DNA of 60,460 bases from assembly GCA_947165045.1 (NCBI GenBank), contig CAMUYW010000013.1, forward strand, positions 1 to 60,460, given 5' to 3'. The DNA comes from an uncultured Fibrobacter sp. (GTDB lineage Bacteria > Fibrobacterota > Fibrobacteria > Fibrobacterales > Fibrobacteraceae). The notes below the pieces were generated by a model. It did no database searches. It had not been told where the DNA came from and saw only the letters and a program-made list of their open reading frames with translations. Both the position numbers and the translations under genes were made by a program. This document shows positions 7,807 to 15,817 of this stretch, in pieces. Positions within the stretch are counted from its first letter, which is position 1. Every line of letters begins with the position of its first letter.

Positions 7807-7822
7807 TGTCACAGAAGTGACA
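7807..7822. promoter_or_regulatory. Inverted repeat in the helicase leader
   Basis: TGTCAC-AGAA-GTGACA lies 56 bases before the ATG at 7751. It may be an operator; only the symmetry supports this. Confidence 0.35.
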
Positions 7823-7835
7823 CCTGTTTAGCCAT

Positions 7836-7866
7836 AAAAAGAAAAACCGGCCTTTGGGGACCGGTT
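7836..7866 (-). terminator. Intrinsic terminator of the Rpn-type gene
   Basis: On the minus strand the stem AACCGG/CCGGTT (7861-7866 with 7845-7850) is followed at once by a T-rich run. It lies 18 bases past the stop of the gene ending at 7884. Confidence 0.75.
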
Positions 7867-7883
7867 CTTTAAAAAGGGACCTT

Positions 7884-8804
7884 TTATTTTAGCGAAGATA
7901 CCTCAGCTTCGGAGAGTTTCGTTATTTTAGCGACCTTTTCTATTGAAACTCCCTCAGCAAGCATGTTCCTTGCCAATTCTCGAATATTGTCAGATACGCG
8001 CTCATTAATCTTCGCGTTAATTTCATCGGCGAATTCCTCAAAAATGCCAGGAACCATGGCGTTGTGATCATATTCCTTGTGGTACATTTTCTGATATTCC
8101 TCGAATTCTTCTTTGCTGAATTTAGATACTTTCGAACTTTCCGTCAATTGTTCGAATTTACGTTCGTTCAATTCTTCAGGAAGTTCCTTAAGGCTGTTCA
8201 GATAACGAAAAAAGAATAACCATTTGCTAATATTGTCGGATTTTTTTTCGATGAAAAAGGGAACCTTTGAAAGCTCAATAACAGTGTAATTATAGGAATC
8301 TATAAATTGTTCTCCTGTATCTAAATCAACGCAGGTTGCACGATGAATAGCTCGTGAATCTCCAAAAATAGGACTCTGCGTAAATGCGATAACGTAGGTC
8401 GGCTTTACATCGTAATCCCAGTCTTTTCCAGGTTCAGCCTGGTTGGCGACCATTTCACTAGCATAAAATGCAAGACGTTTCAGGAAGTTTTTCATTTGTC
8501 GAATTTGAACTTCAATCTCGATAAGATTCCCCATATCGTCTTTGCAATGAAGATCGAATATGGCCGTACGAGATTCTTTACTTCCGCTCAAGTTCTTCAC
8601 GATATTTCGAGTCCATACGCTTTTTATTGGACGCCTGAGCTGAGGCTTCAGAAGATCATTTAGCAGGTTTACGAGATTTTCTCGACTAGTTGCTTTATCC
8701 GGGTCAAACGCTTTCTTGAAGGCAAGGTCTACAAGCAAACTAGCGAACGGGCTTATTTCGCCAGGCTTCACAATACAGTCTTTAAGAGACTTATATTCTT
8801 TCAT
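7884..8804 (-). CDS. Rpn-family PD-(D/E)XK nuclease (transposase-like)
   Basis: 306 aa. The open frame reaches 8858, but AAGGAG lies five bases before the ATG at 8804, which I choose. The N-terminal half matches the Rpn/PD-(D/E)XK transposase-like family (SPFASLLVDLAFKKAF; catalytic region FDLHCKDDMGNLIEIEVQ at about 83-99, giving D and E-x-Q). The C-terminus has the common tail ARNMLAEGVSIEKVAKITKL. Known Rpn proteins are DNA endonucleases linked to recombination and phage defence. An internal ATG at 8087 preceded by GAGG could make a 67-aa C-terminal protein (see findings). A terminator follows the gene. Confidence 0.88.
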   Translation of the reverse strand: MKEYKSLKDCIVKPGEISPFASLLVDLAFKKAFDPDKATSRENLVNLLNDLLKPQLRRPIKSVWTRNIVKNLSGSKESRTAIFDLHCKDDMGNLIEIEVQIRQMKNFLKRLAFYASEMVANQAEPGKDWDYDVKPTYVIAFTQSPIFGDSRAIHRATCVDLDTGEQFIDSYNYTVIELSKVPFFIEKKSDNISKWLFFFRYLNSLKELPEELNERKFEQLTESSKVSKFSKEEFEEYQKMYHKEYDHNAMVPGIFEEFADEINAKINERVSDNIRELARNMLAEGVSIEKVAKITKLSEAEVSSLK

Positions 8805-8943
8805 TTTTTCTCCTTCCCCACAGACATGCGAAAACAGTGGGGCGTTAAAGTTTAGCAACTGCTTATATGAGCAGCTATTTTCAATATAGGTAATAAATCG
8901 CGACTTGTCAATAGATGTAAAGAAATAACATGAATGTGTTCCG

Positions 8944-8961
8944 TTTAAACGAACGTTTAAA
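8944..8961. promoter_or_regulatory. Inverted repeat on the methyltransferase start codon
   Basis: TTTAAACG-AA-CGTTTAAA: eight-base arms; the last A is the A of the ATG at 8961. No Shine-Dalgarno sequence is visible. It may be an operator or a hairpin covering the start, and could limit methyltransferase expression. Confidence 0.6.
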
Positions 8962-10088
8962 TGGGACAGAAAAAGCCCGAATTTACATTTATTGATTTAT
9001 TTGCTGGTATTGGCGGCTTTCATACGGCCATGCATTCTGTTGGTGGAAAATGTGTTTTTGCAAGTGAATGGGATAAAAACGCACGAATTACTTACGAAGA
9101 AAATTATAAAACCATTGAGCCTGATCTTTTTGAAAAAGACATAAATGGAAATTACAAGTTTTTTAATTCCGATATTAATGATGTTGTTTTAGATGATATT
9201 CCTGATTTCGATGTCCTTTGCGGGGGCTTTCCTTGCCAGGCATTCTCTATTGCAGGCAGGCGAAAAGGTTTTGAGGATACTAGAGGAACATTGTTCTTTA
9301 ATATTGCAAAAATTGTTGATTATAAAATTCAGAAAGGGCAGAAACCTAAGATTCTTTTTTTGGAAAATGTCAAAGGATTGAAAAATCATGATCATGGGCG
9401 TACATTAGAAGTCCTGCTTCGAGTTTTGCGCGAAGACTTGCAATATGAAGTTCGGACATGTGTATTGAATGCTAAAAACTTTGGCGTTCCGCAAAATAGA
9501 GAAAGGTTATTCTTTATTTGTTGGGATAATGAGCAAAGTTCTGCGTCTGATTTTAAGTTTCCTCTTGGACTTGATTCGAATTTAAAATCAATTTTTGAAA
9601 AAGAAAATTTAGACCAAGCGATTGCAACGAAAGTCGGTGATATTTTGGAACCGGATAGTACGATTCCCGAAAAAATGACCATTAGTGATAAAATGTGGAT
9701 TGGTCATCAACTTCGAAAAGAACGCAATCGTGCAAACGGTAAAGGTTTCGGTTATTCCCTATTTGATGAAAATCGCACTTATTGCAGTACGATATCAGCA
9801 CGCTATTGGAAAGATGGAAGCGAAATACTTATAGATCAATCTGCAAAGAATAAAAATCCACGAAAACTTACTCCCGTTGAGGCGGGACGTTTGCAAGGCT
9901 ATAAAATTGTCGGCAACGGATGGAAATATGCAGAAGCTGCGAATAATCAAAATAACAAAAACAAATTGCCAACGATGAAAATCGTTGTGTCGGATAAGGA
10001 AGCTTATCACCAGTTTGGTAATAGTGTCGCAGTTCCAGTGATAAGGACTTTAGCAAAAGAGATTAAAAGGCAGTTGTTGGAGGTATAA
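8961..10088 (+). CDS. DNA (cytosine-5) methyltransferase
   Basis: 375 aa. The m5C motifs are in order: I (FIDLFAGIGGF, 10-20), IV with catalytic Cys (GGFPCQAFS, Cys92), VI (FLENVKGL, about 133-140), VIII (NFGVPQNRERLFFI), a target-recognition region at about 200-310, then IX and X (PVEAGRLQGY; YHQFGNSVAVPVI). It transfers a methyl group from S-adenosylmethionine to C5 of cytosine in its target. It is followed after one base by the McrB-like gene and then a LlaJI-like nuclease, so it is the protective half of a restriction-modification operon. An inverted repeat overlaps its start codon. AT-rich composition suggests transfer. Confidence 0.95.
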   Translation: MGQKKPEFTFIDLFAGIGGFHTAMHSVGGKCVFASEWDKNARITYEENYKTIEPDLFEKDINGNYKFFNSDINDVVLDDIPDFDVLCGGFPCQAFSIAGRRKGFEDTRGTLFFNIAKIVDYKIQKGQKPKILFLENVKGLKNHDHGRTLEVLLRVLREDLQYEVRTCVLNAKNFGVPQNRERLFFICWDNEQSSASDFKFPLGLDSNLKSIFEKENLDQAIATKVGDILEPDSTIPEKMTISDKMWIGHQLRKERNRANGKGFGYSLFDENRTYCSTISARYWKDGSEILIDQSAKNKNPRKLTPVEAGRLQGYKIVGNGWKYAEAANNQNNKNKLPTMKIVVSDKEAYHQFGNSVAVPVIRTLAKEIKRQLLEV

Positions 10089-10089
10089 G

Positions 10090-11802
10090 ATGAATTTAAG
10101 AAATCTAAACGATATCATGACTCTGTCGGTGGAAAAATTCAAAAGAGATTTCGTCTCTGATGATTATATTCTTGACGATTTATTTATACGCAATGTTAAG
10201 AGAATTAGTGGTGATGATATTGTATATCATAATAGTTATGCAGAGGCAACAACAGCAAAGTCTTTAAAAATATATATACCATATCAATGGTTTGTTATTG
10301 CGTCTTTTTTTGTTGAGTACTATCAGGTACTCATGGATTACAAGGCTGCTGTTGAAATGGCAAAAGGCTATTTCAGTGATTTTGATGATACAATAAAAAG
10401 ATGTCGAGATAACGAGGCTTTAGCCCAAAAAATTGTTGATCGTGTTCAGGGAGTCAGTAACGAAGAAAAAGTATTTCTTGTAAAATTTTTAAGCGATTAT
10501 ACGTGGTGGGGCGGAGGAAAAAAGGGTGGTGGCAAAACTATTGACAGAACAGATTTTTATGTTTCTCCAATATTAAATTTAGCAGGGCTTGTGAACAATA
10601 CACAAGGTTTTGTTGCTGAAATTGTAAAGGAATTTGCAGAACACCCCGAAAAAGCAAATTTTTTCAACTATCGAAGGGCAAATATAACATCTAATTCAGT
10701 AAGCCCTACATCCCTAAGTATTATTGAAAATAATCCTGTCCAAATCATTTACTATGGCGTTCCTGGTTGTGGCAAGTCCCATCAAATTCAAGAAGACTTG
10801 AAAAAAAAGAATATTACGGAAGAAAATCATCAGGTAAAGCGTGTTGTTTTCCATCCAGATTATTGTAATGCTGACTTTGTGGGTCAAATTTTACCGGTCA
10901 CTAAAAGAGATGGTGGTATTCGCTATCAGTTCAAGGCTGGTCCTTTTACCAAGATTCTCCGCGATGCCTACGCAAATCCTGATAAGGAGTATGTTCTGAT
11001 TATTGAAGAAATAAATCGCGGAAATGCCGCCGCTATTTTTGGCGATTTGTTCCAATTGTTGGACAGAAAAAGGGAGAGTGATCCAGTCGAAGTTGTGAAC
11101 GGAAATTCTTATGGCCCGGGCTGGAGCGATTACTGCGTTGAAAATGATTATATCAATGCTTATTTTCGCGGTGCATACGAAGGTGATGAAACTCCCAATC
11201 CTCTTCCTCCTAAAACATTGGGAAAAATTACATTTAACGATAATGTAGATATTCGTCTCCCGCCAAACTTGTCTTTATATGCGACCATGAATACTTCTGA
11301 CCAGAATGTATTCACGCTTGATAATGCATTCCAACGTCGTTGGGAAATGAAGCAGATTTCAAATGATTTGAAGAATGATGAAGCGCACTCTGATGAAAAA
11401 GCTCAATATGATCAGCTTATCGGAAATACGGGTGTCAAATGGGGCATTTTCCGTGAAAAGATAAACGAAATTATTATGCAGTCGGCCGAAGAGAATGGCC
11501 TTTCTAGTATGGAAGACAAACGTCTTGGCGGTTGGTTCATCATTCCGAAAAAAGCTTCTGATGCAGCAGAAGGTGCAAAGGCTACAATTACGAGCGAAGC
11601 CTTTGCGGAAAAGGTTCTAAAATATCTTTGGGATGACGCGTTTAAATTTGATCGCAAATCTCATTTTGGTGATGTGAAAACACTTGAAGAATTGATTGAA
11701 AAGTTCAAAACAGAAGGCTTCAAGGTTTTCTCGAATGAACAGATATCAGGACTTTCTCAAAATGGTTCAGCAGGTACCCAAACAGGAACGTCCGAATCTT
11801 AG
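10090..11802 (+). CDS. McrB-like AAA+ ATPase/GTPase (LlaJI R1-type)
   Basis: 570 aa. Residues 1-215 form an unrecognised N-terminal domain that would be expected to bind DNA. The AAA+ module has Walker A (YYGVPGCGKSHQ, about 219-231), Walker B (VLIIEEINRGNAAAIFGDL) and the McrB sensor segment (NTSDQNVFTLDNAFQRRW). McrB-type motors use GTP to translocate and to activate a partner nuclease. Here the partner is the next gene, whose start lies inside this one. In LlaJI systems the analogous pair cuts unmodified DNA and is restrained by an m5C methyltransferase. The adjacent methyltransferase supports that over a methyl-dependent McrBC role. Confidence 0.9.
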   Translation: MNLRNLNDIMTLSVEKFKRDFVSDDYILDDLFIRNVKRISGDDIVYHNSYAEATTAKSLKIYIPYQWFVIASFFVEYYQVLMDYKAAVEMAKGYFSDFDDTIKRCRDNEALAQKIVDRVQGVSNEEKVFLVKFLSDYTWWGGGKKGGGKTIDRTDFYVSPILNLAGLVNNTQGFVAEIVKEFAEHPEKANFFNYRRANITSNSVSPTSLSIIENNPVQIIYYGVPGCGKSHQIQEDLKKKNITEENHQVKRVVFHPDYCNADFVGQILPVTKRDGGIRYQFKAGPFTKILRDAYANPDKEYVLIIEEINRGNAAAIFGDLFQLLDRKRESDPVEVVNGNSYGPGWSDYCVENDYINAYFRGAYEGDETPNPLPPKTLGKITFNDNVDIRLPPNLSLYATMNTSDQNVFTLDNAFQRRWEMKQISNDLKNDEAHSDEKAQYDQLIGNTGVKWGIFREKINEIIMQSAEENGLSSMEDKRLGGWFIIPKKASDAAEGAKATITSEAFAEKVLKYLWDDAFKFDRKSHFGDVKTLEELIEKFKTEGFKVFSNEQISGLSQNGSAGTQTGTSES

Positions 11803-13063
11803 CGAAGTTTGCGTCTATGGAGGCAAACAGGCTGATGAATTTGTCGGGATCCGTTATGACAACGGGTCATTGAACGTGTATTTTCCTTCGGGGTATTCAT
11901 GCCCTGCGAATGATGAAAAGGAATATCGCAAAGATATTCTTAATCTTATTTCGGTTCTTTCGGCCTATTCCAAGGAAAGCAAGAGCGTAGCCGAAAACCG
12001 ACTTTTAAATAAGGAAAATGTTCAATTTCCGATTCATGCTTATATTCATGTATTCAACTATTTCCTGAATCATGGCTATTATGTAGAGAAGGAGCCCATA
12101 TACAAAAGATCCTTGAGTGGGAAAATTGATTGGCCAAGAACGATAAAGCAGATTCGGCCCCTGGTTGCGGGCGAGTATCCTAACGAGTCTGTGGTTTATT
12201 TGGACTTTATCACAAAAAAGTCTAGCAATAACGAAAACGAAATTATTTCGCAAATACACAAATATTGTGTTTATGAAAGCTATGAAAAAATAGGATGCCT
12301 TTTCGGATATTTCCGACCGGAAAAGCCGCGCGTCCCATTCAATGCAAAAATGTTTGCGGCTGTTTTAAAAAGTAAAATTGCCAAGACCTTTAATGAGAAG
12401 CACATTCTACTTTTCCGAAACATGTTGGATATCGTTTGTTATATGGGTGTTAAGGACGATAATCGCAAGGCGTCTTATGGAACAAAAGATTTTGAGTATG
12501 TATGGGAAGGCTTGATAGATCGAGTTTTCGGCATTGCAGAAAGTGAGAAAAAGAAGTATTATCCGCATTGCGTTTGGAAGGTAAAAGATAAGGCTGACGA
12601 AGAACTTGATTGGCGCAATGAGAAAAGGACTGCATTAAGGCCTGATACGATTATGCTGTCACCGTTGAAGGGCGATGAGGCTAGCGTGTTTGTTCTTGAC
12701 GCCAAATACTATCAGTATGGTGAAAATAGAGAAGCGAAGAAATTGCCGGGAACAGGTTCAATCGTTAAGCAGATCGCTTACGCTGAATTTATAGAAACGA
12801 TGCGTTCCGAGGGCTCGGGAATTCCCAAAGGCAATATTTATAATGCATTTGTTTTGCCTTATAATAGTCAAAAGAATAAAATTGACTATGCCTTAGAATG
12901 TTTTGGACATGCGGAATGTGACTGGAAATCGGATAAAACATACCATAAAATTTATGGAATCCTTTTGGACGTCCGTTCGATTATGCAAAAACAGCCCGAA
13001 TCTTCGGATATTGAAATTCAGAAACTAGCCGACTTGATTGAAAAAGAGGCTGGTTCTATCTAA
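11735..13063 (+). CDS. LlaJI-like restriction endonuclease subunit
   Basis: 442 aa from the ATG at 11735. An ATG at 11762 is equally plausible, and both have an AGG nine or ten bases upstream. It overlaps the end of the ATPase gene. The segment SLSGKIDWPRTIKQIRPL and the C-terminal nuclease core LRPDTIML...VFVLDAKYYQYG (about 300-325; PD...D-x-K) match my recollection of the LlaJI endonuclease family. It is also like McrC in being the nuclease partner of an McrB-type motor. Together with the two preceding genes it makes a complete three-gene restriction-modification operon. The cognate sequence cannot be read from the protein. Confidence 0.83.
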   Translation: MNRYQDFLKMVQQVPKQERPNLSEVCVYGGKQADEFVGIRYDNGSLNVYFPSGYSCPANDEKEYRKDILNLISVLSAYSKESKSVAENRLLNKENVQFPIHAYIHVFNYFLNHGYYVEKEPIYKRSLSGKIDWPRTIKQIRPLVAGEYPNESVVYLDFITKKSSNNENEIISQIHKYCVYESYEKIGCLFGYFRPEKPRVPFNAKMFAAVLKSKIAKTFNEKHILLFRNMLDIVCYMGVKDDNRKASYGTKDFEYVWEGLIDRVFGIAESEKKKYYPHCVWKVKDKADEELDWRNEKRTALRPDTIMLSPLKGDEASVFVLDAKYYQYGENREAKKLPGTGSIVKQIAYAEFIETMRSEGSGIPKGNIYNAFVLPYNSQKNKIDYALECFGHAECDWKSDKTYHKIYGILLDVRSIMQKQPESSDIEIQKLADLIEKEAGSI

Positions 13064-13093
13064 GAAACTTGCCACTTGATTTATCTTGTTTTA

Positions 13094-14536
13094 TTATAAT
13101 GGTGCTATAATATCTAGTGTTTTGCGGAATGCATCGACAAAAGAAATGTAATCCCTTTGAAGTCCAGTATTGAAAGGCTTTACTCGTGATTTGTTAGAAA
13201 TATAGAAAAATTTCATGTAATTTTCTGGATAATTACTGGCATCAAAGTTGACTCCACCACCATCATATTCAGGAATGATGCCGTCTATAGGGGTTTGAGA
13301 CCATTCTTTTAATTTGGCTGAGTCTAAGTAATCAATCTTATTTGGAGCATACTGTGGAACTGTAGATGGATCCAGCCAAAAAACAACGATGTTTTGCTTC
13401 ATTTCTCCGACTTCTATCTTTCCATAATCTAATTGAGGTCGTTCTCTTTTTAACAAAAACCGATACATGCAATCTACAAGTTCAACTGCGAGGATTCCAA
13501 TAAAAGGTTTATGCAAGTTTGTATTATTTATTAAGGTTAATTGATGAACCATCTTTGTATGATTTACTAGTTCAATTTTACTTCTCATTGAAAAACCGCT
13601 CATTACTGAAGAAATGAAATCTTCAACGAAATTTCTATAAGAATCTTTTATTCCGAAAAATTCATTTTCGAAACCATCTAATATGGCCAAAGGATCGTTT
13701 GATAAGATTCCTGCAGGAACAGGGATTATGAGCTGAATGAATTTTTGAAGATAGTAGTCTGCGAATGTTTGAATCCCGTCATGGATGGGTTTGTCATCGC
13801 CTGCTGTAATAGCTTTCCCAAAAGCTTTGTATATTGAGTCAGATAATTCTTTTTTATTGATTGCAAGTAATTGTATAAACCTAAATTCATCGTTATCGGT
13901 ATCAAAACAAATATGATGTAATCGTTCTAGAACACTGATTGCATAATTGGGTAAGCATCTATCAAGTTCATCGACAATAAGTACGATTCCCTTCCATTCT
14001 AATTGTAAGCCTAGAAGTTGTTCGCGGATGTCTTTAATTGTTTGCTTTATGGATAGATTGTTGTCTAAATCGTTAGAAAGCAAGGGCTTTTTGTCTGCAT
14101 CAATAGTCTCTACTGCGGTGTTTTTTAATTCATCAAGGTTAATGCCCAATTTCTCGAAATCAACTCCGAATTTATTCTTTACGATCATAAACAGAAGCTT
14201 TTTTAAGAAATTTAGTGCAATAATAATTTTATTTCTTTTTTGTTTGTTTTCTTCTGTTTCGGGTAAGTCGATGTTATTTAGCTTGTCAATAATAGTGGAT
14301 AGAATTGCAATAAGAGGCTCTTTGTAAAAGTCGTTGTCCCAGCAATTATAATGAATGACAAGATAGTCCTTATTGCTCAATTTTTTTTCTAGCATTCCAA
14401 GAATAAAACTTTTACCACATCCCCAAGAGCCATCAATGGCAAAAGAAAATCCCTTACGATTTTGAATTTTATTATCTATAAGACTTTCAAGTAATTTGAC
14501 GTATTCTTCTCGTTGTAATAAATCTTTTTTTGACAT
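13094..14536 (-). CDS. KAP-family P-loop NTPase
   Basis: 480 aa. Walker A is FAIDGSWGCGKSFILG (residues 32-47) and Walker B is VLIVDELDRCLPNYA (about 205-220), followed by VLERLHHICF, the pattern of KAP NTPases. A hydrophobic stretch (about residue 105-125, LNFLKKLLFMIV) is weak for a membrane helix, so this resembles soluble KAP proteins found in defence islands. It is convergent with the restriction operon and ends 30 bases from its stop, with no partner gene in the same direction upstream. Target and mechanism are unknown. AT-rich like the rest of the island. Confidence 0.85.
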   Translation of the reverse strand: MSKKDLLQREEYVKLLESLIDNKIQNRKGFSFAIDGSWGCGKSFILGMLEKKLSNKDYLVIHYNCWDNDFYKEPLIAILSTIIDKLNNIDLPETEENKQKRNKIIIALNFLKKLLFMIVKNKFGVDFEKLGINLDELKNTAVETIDADKKPLLSNDLDNNLSIKQTIKDIREQLLGLQLEWKGIVLIVDELDRCLPNYAISVLERLHHICFDTDNDEFRFIQLLAINKKELSDSIYKAFGKAITAGDDKPIHDGIQTFADYYLQKFIQLIIPVPAGILSNDPLAILDGFENEFFGIKDSYRNFVEDFISSVMSGFSMRSKIELVNHTKMVHQLTLINNTNLHKPFIGILAVELVDCMYRFLLKRERPQLDYGKIEVGEMKQNIVVFWLDPSTVPQYAPNKIDYLDSAKLKEWSQTPIDGIIPEYDGGGVNFDASNYPENYMKFFYISNKSRVKPFNTGLQRDYISFVDAFRKTLDIIAPL

Positions 14537-14669
14537 TTTAGATTGTCCCGCTTTTTACACATGAAAAATAATTTTTTCTTATGTGTTGCTAGGGACGGCT
14601 ATAAACGCAAATAAGAAATTATGCAATTAAACTAAAATAATTCAATGTTTGTATGCAAATAAATAATGT

Positions 14670-14960
14670 TATTAGAACTCGCGTTAGGGATAGTGACCCT
14701 GTGAGCCAAACACGACTCGTATTAACGAGTCGTGTTGGCGAGAGTGAGACGTAAGCCGAACGGTCGTTACAGGGCGGAGACGCGCATAGCGTGGCGCCGT
14801 TGCAAGAGTGGCGCGGGCGCATTGGGTGCGCACGGGGCGCCTTGCAATATAGCCCGACCCGGCCTGCTCCTTCGAACCTAACTCTACTAAGGCAACAAGT
14901 TGCCAAGTATCATATATCGGCAGGCTCAGGGAACTTGGGCCGGGGAACGCCCGTAGTGAC
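14670..14960. ncRNA. GC-rich hairpin-dense noncoding stretch (candidate structured RNA or repeat)
   Basis: The gap 14537-15037 contains no convincing gene; a 95-codon minus-strand frame (14619-14906) lacks a binding site and looks spurious. Its centre is much richer in GC than the genes on the left. It folds into a stem AACACGACTCGT/ACGAGTCGTGTT (14709-14720 with 14725-14736), a nested stem TTGCAAG/CTTGCAA (14800-14806 with 14841-14847) enclosing GCGC/GCGC and GCGCA-TTGGG-TGCGC (14817-14831), and GGCAAC-AA-GTTGCC (14891-14904). It marks the right edge of the island. No known RNA family is recognised, and the strand is not determined. Confidence 0.35.
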
Positions 14961-15008
14961 CTTAAAAAGGAAAAAAACTTGAAGTCGTCTAAAAATTTAA
15001 AAGAAATG

Positions 15009-15024
15009 CCCGCTTTCGCGGGCG
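15009..15024 (-). terminator. Terminator after the 234-aa gene
   Basis: GCCCGC-TTTC-GCGGGC hairpin. On the minus strand it is followed by ATTTCTTTT. It lies 14 bases past the stop at 15038. Confidence 0.75.
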
Positions 15025-15037
15025 CTGTTGAAATTAC

Positions 15038-15742
15038 TTACTTCTTCTTTGCGGTGCTCTTTTTCGGGGCGGTGAAGTAGTTCTTCATGAATTCGTCGAA
15101 TTCTTCGTCTTCGATTTTGTGCATCACGGAGAGTTTGTCGAAAATCCAGCAGAGTTGTTCATCGGTCTGGATGGCGATATAGCCGTCTTTGCGGAAGACC
15201 TTGAGTTTCAGGAGACCGCTATCCCAGCGGTTCGAAAGCTTGAAGTCTTCGAGCAGGCGTGCGTGTTCCTTGCAAATTGCAAGTTTGTCTGCAAAAGAAT
15301 AGATTGCCGGGTAGATGTTCGGGTTGCAGAGGTGCAAAAGGCCGTTGCGTGCGTTGGCCGGGTTCTTGGCGAACTTCTTGGAGGCGAAGTCTTCGAGTTG
15401 TTCCTTGATTTCGGAGACTGTCTTGCCGCGGGTTGCTGCCGGTAGTGTCGAGAACTGGTTCAAGATGCCCTGCAAAAAGCTGAGGTCCCAATTCTTGGAG
15501 GATGTGCCGGTGCCGGCTTTCCAGAGGCCTGCGTTGCCTTTGGAGGTGTTTGCGAGTTCGTAGAGTGCGGTTGCCTGTGGTGCGAATTCGCCGCCGTTGG
15601 CCGGGGCGGTGGGGATTGCTTCGACGGTTTCACCGAGGAAATTTTCTGCGAGGAACTGGTCGAATGCGTCGTAGATTGCTTCTTTGCCCGGGACTTTAAA
15701 ACGGGGGGCGCCATTTGCTTTGAGTTCTTTAATTGTTGCCAT
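15038..15742 (-). CDS. Hypothetical protein downstream of recCBD
   Basis: 234 aa, basic Lys-rich tail (PKKSTAKKK), no signal peptide or membrane segment. AAAGGA precedes the ATG by five bases. I do not recognise the family with confidence. The segment NGLLHLCNPNIYPAIYS faintly resembles N-terminal regions of McrB-like ATPases, which is only an impression. It follows recD on the same strand after 75 bases and ends in a clear terminator. It may therefore be the last gene of the recCBD unit, or have its own promoter in the AT-rich gap (TATATTTAAATAG). Confidence 0.7.
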   Translation of the reverse strand: MATIKELKANGAPRFKVPGKEAIYDAFDQFLAENFLGETVEAIPTAPANGGEFAPQATALYELANTSKGNAGLWKAGTGTSSKNWDLSFLQGILNQFSTLPAATRGKTVSEIKEQLEDFASKKFAKNPANARNGLLHLCNPNIYPAIYSFADKLAICKEHARLLEDFKLSNRWDSGLLKLKVFRKDGYIAIQTDEQLCWIFDKLSVMHKIEDEEFDEFMKNYFTAPKKSTAKKK

Positions 15743-15817
15743 TTTTCGTCCTTTGTTTATTTATTTACTATTTAAATATACACAGAAAAGAGGGCGTAGG
15801 TACAAAAGAATTCAAAA

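Noticed and set aside
14619..14906. 95-codon minus-strand frame in the GC-rich noncoding block
   Set aside because: No ribosome-binding site; it follows the hairpin sequence, and the peptide is not protein-like.
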